Assembly: GCA_016714815.1 (NCBI GenBank) | Contig: JADKBZ010000004.1 | Coordinates: 248,001-312,000, forward strand | Direction of reading: 5' to 3' | DNA: 64,000 nt | From: Holophagales bacterium | GTDB taxonomy: Bacteria > Acidobacteriota > Thermoanaerobaculia > UBA5066 | In this document: positions 58,146 to 64,000 of the stretch, piece by piece | Numbering within the stretch: position 1 is the first letter of the stretch | How the letters are laid out: every line of letters starts with the position of its first letter | Notes under the pieces: generated by a model | What the model was told of the DNA's origin: nothing | The model's database searches: none | Seen by the model: the letters and a program-made list of their open reading frames with translations, nothing else | Made by a program: the position numbers and the translations under genes

Positions 58146-58825
58146 GGCCTCGCCTCCTCACCCGGCCGAGGCTCCCGCTCCCGCGGCGCTCCCGTGACGC
58201 CGCACAGGCGGTCCGCCTCGTCGGTCATCGCGTCGATCGCGGCATCGACCCGCGCGAGCAACGCCTCATCGGATTCCCCCTCAGCCCGCCTCATCGGCTC
58301 GCCGAAGACGACCGCGCAGCGCGAGAAGGGCATCGGGACGAGGTAGCGGTCCCACGACCGGAGGAACTTCGGCCTGGCGGACGAGGTGCCGACCGGCATG
58401 ATCGGCGCGTCGACGGCTTCTGCGAGGCGGAGGACACCCGTCTTGCACCGGCGCGCCGGCCCGCGCGGCCCGTCGGGGGTCAGGGCAGCCCAGCGGGTCG
58501 TTCCCTTCAGCACGTCGACCATCCCGGCGAGCGCCTCGCTCCCTCCCCGCGACGAGGAGCCGCGGACCGCGCGGTAGCCCCACCAGAAGAGGAACCCGGC
58601 GATGACGTCGCCGTCCCGGCTCTGCGACGCCATGGTCACCACCCCCCGGTACGGGAAACGAAAGATGCCGGCCACCATCCTCTGGTGCCAGATGGCATGA
58701 AGGACGGGCCGCCCCGAGCGCTCGATCGCCTCGCGATGCTCGCGACCCACCAGCCGGATCCGGAGGGTGGCCCGCCAGAGGGCGACGACGAGAAAGAGGG
58801 GAAAGCCGAAGAGCAGTCCGCGCAC
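58142..58825 (-). CDS. DUF374 lysophospholipid acyltransferase-like protein
   Basis: A 227-residue protein. A membrane-embedded N terminus (GLLFGFPLFLVVALWRATL) leads into the DUF374/LPLAT pattern: AIWHQRMVAGIFRFPYRG, SQSRDGDVIAGFL, RGSSSRGGSEAL and ALTPDGPRGPARRC. DUF374 proteins are close to LpxL-type acyltransferases and are often found with lipid A genes. GTG 58825 is the start; longer readings upstream belong to the divergent ccm region. The dehydratase follows with a four-base overlap. Confidence 0.82.
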   Translation of the reverse strand: MRGLLFGFPLFLVVALWRATLRIRLVGREHREAIERSGRPVLHAIWHQRMVAGIFRFPYRGVVTMASQSRDGDVIAGFLFWWGYRAVRGSSSRGGSEALAGMVDVLKGTTRWAALTPDGPRGPARRCKTGVLRLAEAVDAPIMPVGTSSARPKFLRSWDRYLVPMPFSRCAVVFGEPMRRAEGESDEALLARVDAAIDAMTDEADRLCGVTGAPREREPRPGEEARP

Positions 58826-58880
58826 CCGGGCATTCTCGCCGACGCACGGCCGCGCCGCCCGCCCTGTATCCTCCGGCGCC

Positions 58881-59504
58881 GTGCGCCTCGTTGCCGAGAA
58901 GCTCTGCCGCTCGTTCGGCCCCCGGAGAGTCTTCGGGCCGCTCTCCTTCGCGACCTCGCCGGGAAAGGTCCTCGGCGTGGCGGGGGCCAACGGCTCGGGC
59001 AAGACGACTCTCGTGAAGACCCTCGTCGGCCTGATCCGCCCCTCCTCCGGCAGCGTCTGGCTCGAGGACGAGGCGCTCCCCGCCGGCAGGACCGCCGTTC
59101 GCGACGCCAGCGGCCTCATCGGGTGGTGCGCCCCGGACCTCGCCCTCTACGGAGAGCTGACCCCGGCCGAGAACCTCGAGTTCTTCGCACGGGTCTCCGG
59201 CCGGCCGATCGCTCGCGAGGAGGCCGAGCGCCGTATCGCCGAGGTCGGCCTCGATCCGAAGCGGCTCCGGACCATCCTCACGCGGTTCCTCTCCACCGGC
59301 CAGAGACAGCGCGTCAAGCTCGCCTATTCGGTTCTCGGCTCCCCCGCCGTCCTCTTCCTCGACGAACCCGGCTCGAATCTCGACGAGGCCGGCCACCGCG
59401 CGGTCGAGGCCATCGTCGACATACAGCGTGCCCGCGGCAGCGTCGTCCTCGCCACGAACGACCCCGTGGAGCTGGCCCTCGCCGACGAGCGGGTGACGCT
59501 GTGA
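58881..59504 (+). CDS. ccmA: CcmA, haem exporter ATP-binding protein
   Basis: A 207-residue ABC ATPase with Walker A GANGSGKTT, a variant signature FLSTGQRQRVK and Walker B AVLFLDEPGSNLD. It is short, as CcmA proteins are. CcmA hydrolyses ATP to release holo-CcmE from the CcmC-CcmE complex. GTG 58881 follows GCGCC with no strong ribosome site; its stop overlaps ccmB (GTGA). First gene of the ccm operon. Confidence 0.9.
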   Translation: MRLVAEKLCRSFGPRRVFGPLSFATSPGKVLGVAGANGSGKTTLVKTLVGLIRPSSGSVWLEDEALPAGRTAVRDASGLIGWCAPDLALYGELTPAENLEFFARVSGRPIAREEAERRIAEVGLDPKRLRTILTRFLSTGQRQRVKLAYSVLGSPAVLFLDEPGSNLDEAGHRAVEAIVDIQRARGSVVLATNDPVELALADERVTL

Positions 59505-60178
59505 TCCTTCGCGCGGCCGCGGCCGTCTTCGTGAAGGACCTCCGGACCGAGTGGCGGACGCGCGTCGCGCTCAACGCCCTTCTCCTCTTCGCCTTCTCGG
59601 TCCTGATCCTCGTGGGCTACGCCGTCGGCCCGACCCGCCTCTCCATCGAGGACCGCCCCATCGTCAACTCGGTCCTCCTCTGGATCGTCCTCTTCTTCTC
59701 GGCGATGACCGGCCTCTCGAGGGCCTTCGTGAACGAGGAGGAGACCGGGACCGCCCTGGCCCTGCGCCTCTCGGCCCCCCCCGCGGCCGTCTTCCTCGGG
59801 AAGCTCCTCTCGAACCTCGCCCTCCTCGGCGTCGTCATGGCGTTCGTCGTTCCTCTCTTCCTGGGCCTGATGTCTTTCGAGATCGCCGCGCCCGGGCTTT
59901 TCCTCGCCCTCCTCGTCCTCGGGGCCGTCGGCCTCGCCTCGGCCTCCACGTTCATCGCCGCCATCGTCGCCAAGACGGCCGCCAAGGGCGCCCTGTTCGC
60001 CGTCCTGGCGACCCCGCTCCTCCTCCCCCCGCTCGTCGCCGCCGTGACCGGCACGCGCGTGGCGGCGGCGGAGCCGGAGCTGGCCGCCGGCCTCGACGCC
60101 GTGCGCCTCCTCTTCGCTTACGACGGCATCCTGGTGACCGCCTCGTTCCTCCTCTTCGACGCCGTCTGGCGCGAGTAG
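59501..60178 (+). CDS. ccmB: CcmB, haem exporter permease
   Basis: A 225-residue protein with six predicted membrane segments. It has the CcmB opening VFVKDLRTEWRTRVALNALLLFAFS and the conserved SRAFVNEEETGTALALRLSA loop. It forms the ABC-type complex with CcmA and CcmC that frees haem-loaded CcmE. GTG 59501 overlaps the ccmA TGA. Confidence 0.93.
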   Translation: MILRAAAAVFVKDLRTEWRTRVALNALLLFAFSVLILVGYAVGPTRLSIEDRPIVNSVLLWIVLFFSAMTGLSRAFVNEEETGTALALRLSAPPAAVFLGKLLSNLALLGVVMAFVVPLFLGLMSFEIAAPGLFLALLVLGAVGLASASTFIAAIVAKTAAKGALFAVLATPLLLPPLVAAVTGTRVAAAEPELAAGLDAVRLLFAYDGILVTASFLLFDAVWRE

Positions 60179-60280
60179 CCCCTCCCGGGCTCACCCGAAC
60201 AAAACGATCGATTCTTTTTGGCCGTGATACAGGCCACATCTGGTCCTAATTGGCCCTCGTCTCCTTTATCATCGGTCTCA
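60179..60280. other. ccmB-ccmC spacer with small inverted repeat
   Basis: A 102-base gap, unusually long for this operon and AT-richer than its surroundings. TGGCC/GGCCA flank an eight-base centre (60219-60236). It could hold a second promoter or operator for ccmC, but I see no convincing -35/-10 pair. Confidence 0.3.
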
Positions 60281-60967
60281 ATGAAGGTTTTCGGCACCGT
60301 CGGGAAGGTCGTCCTGGGAGTCGGCATGGCCGTCATCCTCTGGGGCGCCTTCCTCTACGCGCACCCCGCGGAGAACTTCGTGGGCGAGTCGTCCCGGATC
60401 GTCTTCTTCCACGTTCCCATGGCCTGGATCGCCGCCCTCGCCTTCCTCCTGGCGGCCTGGCACTCGGCCCTCTACCTGAAGACGCGGAGCATCGAGCGCG
60501 ACGACGCGGCCGCCTCGGCCGCCCGGCTCGGGATCCTCTTCTGCACCCTCGCCACCGTCACGGGCTCCATATTCGCGAAGGTGATGTGGAACTCGTACTG
60601 GAACTGGGACCCGAGGGAGACGTCGATCGTCCTCCTCCTCCTCGTCTACGGGGCCTACCTGGGCCTCCGGCAGGCGATCGAGGAGCCGGAGCGCCGGGCG
60701 ACGCTCTCGGCCGCCTACGCCCTCCTCGCCTTCGTCACGGTCCCCTTCCTGATGTTCGCCGTCCCGCGCATGTACGCCTCCCTCCACCCCGACACGGTCC
60801 TCAACGCCCGGGGGAAGGTGGAGATGTCGCCGGACATCAAGCTCGTCTTCTTCACCTCGATGTTCGCGTTCACCGCGCTCTTCGCCTGGATGTACGCCCT
60901 CGACATAAAGGCGACCCGGCTCATCCGGCGCCTCGAGGAGAGGGCCGAGGGAGGTTACGCCCCATGA
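60281..60967 (+). CDS. ccmC: CcmC, haem delivery protein
   Basis: A 228-residue, six-segment membrane protein of the haem-handling family. The tryptophan-rich WWD-type motif reads VMWNSYWNWDPRETS. The two axial His positions are in FFHVPMAWI and SLHPDTV. CcmC attaches haem to CcmE at the periplasmic face. ATG 60281 is preferred over an upstream in-frame ATG at 60218, which lies in the AT-rich spacer. Its TGA overlaps ccmD. Confidence 0.93.
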   Translation: MKVFGTVGKVVLGVGMAVILWGAFLYAHPAENFVGESSRIVFFHVPMAWIAALAFLLAAWHSALYLKTRSIERDDAAASAARLGILFCTLATVTGSIFAKVMWNSYWNWDPRETSIVLLLLVYGAYLGLRQAIEEPERRATLSAAYALLAFVTVPFLMFAVPRMYASLHPDTVLNARGKVEMSPDIKLVFFTSMFAFTALFAWMYALDIKATRLIRRLEERAEGGYAP

Positions 60968-61125
60968 CCCCGGACGCCCCGACGGTCGCCGTTTCCCACG
61001 GCGCCCTCTTCTACGTCGCCGCCGTGAACATCATCATCTGGGCGGGGCTCTTCGCCTACCTCGTCCACCTCGACAGAAAGGTCCGTTCCGCGATGTCGCG
61101 GCAGACCCCGGAGGACCCGTCATGA
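60964..61125 (+). CDS. ccmD: CcmD-like small membrane protein
   Basis: 53 residues with one membrane segment (ALFYVAAVNIIIWAGLFAYLV) and a positively charged C-terminal tail (HLDRKVRSAM). This matches the CcmD topology of a small protein that stabilises CcmC-CcmE. ATG 60964 and the stop overlap ccmC and ccmE by four bases each. The sequence family is weakly conserved; position supports the call. Confidence 0.8.
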   Translation: MTPDAPTVAVSHGALFYVAAVNIIIWAGLFAYLVHLDRKVRSAMSRQTPEDPS

Positions 61126-61529
61126 AGAAAGCCTACTGGGCCGGCGCTGCCCTCATCCTCGCCTTCCTCGCCCTCGGCCTGACGACCTTCTCGTCGTCGA
61201 TGACCCCCTACGTCGACTTCGCCGAGGCGGAGAAATCGGTTCGGGTCGTCCAGGTGATGGGGGGCCTCGAGAAGGGCTCCTCGCGGTACGAGACGGCCTC
61301 CAAGACGCTCTTCTTCAACCTCATCGACCTCGAGACGAAGAAGGTTCTCCCGGTCGCCTACCGCGACGTGAAGCCCGCCAACTTCGAGGACGCGGTCTCC
61401 ATCGTCGCCATCGGCAAGTACCAGAAGGACGCCTTCCAGGCCGAGAAGCTCCTCGTGAAGTGCCCGTCGAAGTACCAGGGGCAGGAGACGGAGAAGCACT
61501 ACGGGGCGAAGGTCTCGGTGAAGTCCTGA
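61122..61529 (+). CDS. ccmE: CcmE haem chaperone, CxxxY type
   Basis: A 135-residue protein with an N-terminal membrane anchor (residues 5-26) and an OB-like periplasmic domain. The usual His that binds haem covalently (HxxxY) is Cys here: LLVKCPSKYQG, Cys114 and Tyr118, giving CxxxY. This variant is known from archaea and from sulphate-reducing bacteria such as Desulfovibrio, where the pathway is called System I* and CcmH is absent. Its TGA overlaps the ccmF ATG (TGATG). Confidence 0.92.
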   Translation: MKKAYWAGAALILAFLALGLTTFSSSMTPYVDFAEAEKSVRVVQVMGGLEKGSSRYETASKTLFFNLIDLETKKVLPVAYRDVKPANFEDAVSIVAIGKYQKDAFQAEKLLVKCPSKYQGQETEKHYGAKVSVKS

Positions 61530-63889
61530 TGCCCGCCCTCGGCTACGCCCCCGGCACGCTCGCCATGTGGCTCGCCCTCGCCGCGGGCCTCGGAACGATC
61601 GCCGTCTACGTTCGCGCCTACACGCTCCAGAAAGCGGGCGGAGAGCCGTACGAGGCCTCCCTCGCACTCGGCCGCCGGCTCTACTACGCCTTCGCGACCT
61701 CGATCCTCGTCGCGTCGGCTCTCCTCCTCTACCGCCTCCTGGCGCACGACTTCCGCCTCTCGTACGTGGCGTCGTACTCCGGCAGGGACCTTCCGTTCCG
61801 ATACCTCTTCTCCACCTTCTGGGCGGGCCAGGAGGGCTCCTTCCTGCTGTGGCTCTTCTTCGGGGCGATCATCGGGTTCTTCGTCCTCCGCTCGGCCAAG
61901 GAGCAGGAGCCGCCCGTCATGGCGGTCTACGTCCTCTCCTTCCTCGGAATCGTGGCCATCCTCGTCAAGCAATCGCCCTTCCGCTTCCTGGCCGAGGTGC
62001 CCGCCGACGGACAGGGGCTGAACCCGCTCCTGCAGGACCCGTGGATGGTCATCCACCCGCCCGTCATGTTCGCGGGCTTCGCCTCGCTCTCGGTCCCCTT
62101 CGCCTTCGCCATCGGGGCCCTCTGGACGAAGCGCTGGGACGGCTGGGTCATCCGCGCCATGCCGTGGGCCCTCTTCACGTTCGTCTGCCTCGGCACGGCC
62201 ATCCTCATGGGCGGCTACTGGGCCTACAAGACCCTCGGCTGGGGGGGCTACTGGGCCTGGGACCCGGTCGAGAACACGTCCCTCGTCCCGTGGCTCGCGA
62301 CGACGGCGCTCGTCCACGGCATGCACCTGCAGAAGGCTCGCGAAAAGCACCGGAAGATCAACGTCATCCTCGCGATCTTCGCTTTCTGCACCATCCTCTA
62401 CGGCACGTTCCTCACGCGCTCGGGCGTCCTGGCCGACTTCTCGGTCCACTCCTTCGTCGACCTCGGGATCACCGGCTGGCTCGTCGCCATCATCCTCACG
62501 TTCCTCTTCGGAGGCCTCGCCCTCCTCGCCTACCGCTGGCGGGAGATCCCGGTCGTCAACGACATCGACCCGGCGACCGGGAAGGAGAAGGAAGAGCCGT
62601 TCCTGTCGCGCTCCGTCCTCTTCATCCTCTCGGTGACGCTCTTCTCCGCGTCCGGCCTCGTCATTCTCCTCGGCACGTCAGCCCCGATCATCTCCCGCCT
62701 CTGGGGCAAGGCGTCCCAGGTGACGACGAGCTTCTACGACGTCACGCACACGCCCCTCGCCATCGTCATGGCGTTCCTCATCGCCCTCGTACCGTTCGTC
62801 TCCTGGAAGGGCGAGACGTGGGCGGCGATCGGGAAGAAGCTCGCCATGGCCGGCATCTTCGCCCTCCTCGGCGTCGTCCTCTTCCTCTTCCTCGGAGTCA
62901 GGAAGGCGACCGACCTCCTCTTCCTCGGAGCGGCCGTCTTCGGCATGGCGTCCTCGGCCGAGATCATCGTCCTCTTCGTCCGGAGGAAGGCGATCCGGAG
63001 CGCCGGGGGCTACTTCGCCCACGTCGGCACGGCGATCATGCTCGTCGGGATCCTCGTCTCCGGCGCCTACGAGATGAAGACCCAGGTGACCCTCGAGCGG
63101 GACAAGCCCCTCGTCATCGAGAACCACGGGCGCCCCGTCACCTACACCTTCACCGGCGTCTACTTCATGAACGAGGACGGCGTCCTGAAGACCGAGGGCC
63201 AGCTCGACCGGAACCAGCTCTCCGACCGGCGCGCCAAGAAGGCGATGGAGGTGACGGTTTCCGAGGGCAAGACGGTCTGGAAGGCCTACCCGAAGCAGTA
63301 CGTGAACGAGCGGTCGGGGCAGATGATGACCAACCCCGACGTCCGCAAGTCGTTCTTCTTCGACCTCTACATCTCGCCCCAGTCGTACGAGGAGGGGACG
63401 CCGGCCAGCATGCAGGGGAACGTCGTCGTCCTGCGCAAGGGCGAGGAGAAGGCCGTGGCCGGCATGAACGTGAAGTTCGTCGACTTCGCCTCCAGCGGCT
63501 CCCACTCCCAGGGCGGCACCTTCGACATCGGCACGAAGCTCGAGGTCACCTCCGCCGGCAAGACCGCCGCGGTGACGCCGAAGATGATCGTCGCGCTCAG
63601 CGGACCCGACGCGAAGAACGAAAGTCCCGCCACTCCCCTTCCCGGATCGACGACGGGCGAGGTCCGGATCAGCAGGGTCTCCGTCAACGACGGCGCCGTC
63701 GAGCTGGAGTTCCTCGGCCTCGAAACGGCCGGTGTCGCGATTCCCGCGACCCCGGAGACCCTCACCATCGACGTCACGACCAAGCCCCTCATCATCCTCG
63801 TCTGGAGCGGCTTCTACGTCATGATGTTCGGCGGCTTCCTCTCCATGCTCAAGCGCGCCGGCGACGCGCGGCACGCCGCGATCGCGTAG
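61529..63889 (+). CDS. ccmF: CcmF, cytochrome c haem lyase subunit
   Basis: A 786-residue membrane protein with about 13-15 segments. The WWD domain is WGGYWAWDPVENTSLVPW. Conserved His residues lie in HPPVMFAGF and in VHGMHLQKA. A ~280-residue periplasmic domain precedes the last membrane segment. CcmF ligates haem to apocytochrome c. It is longer than E. coli CcmF (647) owing to the C-terminal periplasmic part. A terminator follows directly, with no ccmG or ccmH. Confidence 0.95.
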   Translation: MPALGYAPGTLAMWLALAAGLGTIAVYVRAYTLQKAGGEPYEASLALGRRLYYAFATSILVASALLLYRLLAHDFRLSYVASYSGRDLPFRYLFSTFWAGQEGSFLLWLFFGAIIGFFVLRSAKEQEPPVMAVYVLSFLGIVAILVKQSPFRFLAEVPADGQGLNPLLQDPWMVIHPPVMFAGFASLSVPFAFAIGALWTKRWDGWVIRAMPWALFTFVCLGTAILMGGYWAYKTLGWGGYWAWDPVENTSLVPWLATTALVHGMHLQKAREKHRKINVILAIFAFCTILYGTFLTRSGVLADFSVHSFVDLGITGWLVAIILTFLFGGLALLAYRWREIPVVNDIDPATGKEKEEPFLSRSVLFILSVTLFSASGLVILLGTSAPIISRLWGKASQVTTSFYDVTHTPLAIVMAFLIALVPFVSWKGETWAAIGKKLAMAGIFALLGVVLFLFLGVRKATDLLFLGAAVFGMASSAEIIVLFVRRKAIRSAGGYFAHVGTAIMLVGILVSGAYEMKTQVTLERDKPLVIENHGRPVTYTFTGVYFMNEDGVLKTEGQLDRNQLSDRRAKKAMEVTVSEGKTVWKAYPKQYVNERSGQMMTNPDVRKSFFFDLYISPQSYEEGTPASMQGNVVVLRKGEEKAVAGMNVKFVDFASSGSHSQGGTFDIGTKLEVTSAGKTAAVTPKMIVALSGPDAKNESPATPLPGSTTGEVRISRVSVNDGAVELEFLGLETAGVAIPATPETLTIDVTTKPLIILVWSGFYVMMFGGFLSMLKRAGDARHAAIA

Positions 63890-63939
63890 GACCGGGGGAA
63901 GACCGGCCAGACAGACGGACCCAATTCACGGAATTCAAG

Positions 63940-63969
63940 ACGGCCCGGCACATTCGCCGGGCCGTTTCC
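63940..63969 (+). terminator. intrinsic terminator after ccmF
   Basis: ACGGCCCGGC/GCCGGGCCGT with an ACATTC loop, followed by TTTCC. It ends the ccm operon; its T-run is short. Confidence 0.7.
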
Positions 63970-63981
63970 GTAAGGAACCCG

Positions 63982-64000
63982 ATGGCAGAGAGGCACGGGG
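63982..64000 (+). CDS. possible start of a new gene (partial)
   Basis: ATG 63982 with AAGGAA five bases upstream could begin a gene that runs off the right edge. Only six codons are visible, so neither the gene nor its product can be judged. Confidence 0.25.

Overview
The window is about 70% G+C, tightly packed chromosomal DNA from a free-living, Gram-negative-type bacterium. A TonB-like protein, a small outer-membrane barrel and DegP imply an outer membrane. MqnE implies menaquinone made by the futalosine route, and the ccm genes imply c-type cytochromes. Separate glyQ/glyS, a GreA domain fused to a long N-terminal region, many Ser/Thr kinases with TPR tails, and secreted proteins with 'CRLLDTR', BACON and SUMF1-like modules together suggest Acidobacteriota (Thermoanaerobaculia/Holophagae-like). 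That placement is inference from gene content; no 16S gene is present.

Layout. 1-8.8 kb, minus strand: recO, glyQ, glyS, a large membrane protein, a secreted chalcone-isomerase-like protein and a GreA-fusion protein that runs off the left edge. 8.8-11.5 kb, plus strand: an MFS transporter, a small zinc-ribbon protein and mqnE, closed by a strong terminator. 11.5-14.4 kb, minus: degP/htrA and a TonB-like protein. 14.5-26.1 kb, plus: the transcription/translation cluster rimP-nusA-infB-ylxP(DUF503)-rbfA-nrnA-truB, then rpsO-pnp. It has a promoter and terminator-like hairpin before rimP, a terminator plus new promoter between truB and rpsO, and hairpins flanking pnp. 26.1-27.1 kb is non-coding: inverted octamer-repeat tracts surround a ~200-bp imperfect palindrome and a short motif resembling those near REP-associated transposases.

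27.1-45.3 kb is the accessory region. A minus operon carries a frameshifted Ser/Thr kinase, tatD, a zincin-like protease and a PMT-type glycosyltransferase. Next come a 1995-residue secreted lipase/propeller/SUMF1-like protein of visibly lower G+C, a truncated secreted fragment, an FHA-AAA+-Fis regulator with a degenerate GAFTGA loop, a divergent intact paralogue of the kinase, and a Uma2 endonuclease-like gene. 45.4-58.9 kb returns to mixed housekeeping genes: LOG-family protein, metG, radC, a histidine kinase, an MDR oxidoreductase, a YkgJ-like protein, a TM-TPR-kinase protein, a beta-barrel protein, a threonine-dehydratase-like enzyme and a DUF374 acyltransferase. 58.9-63.9 kb is a ccmABCDEF cytochrome c maturation operon. 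Its CcmE has the CxxxY haem-binding motif and no ccmH follows, the hallmark of System I*.

Genes within operons commonly overlap by 1-4 bases (ATGA, GTGA, TTGA, TGATG), implying extensive translational coupling. GTG and TTG starts are frequent. I saw no tRNA, rRNA, CRISPR array or intact insertion sequence.
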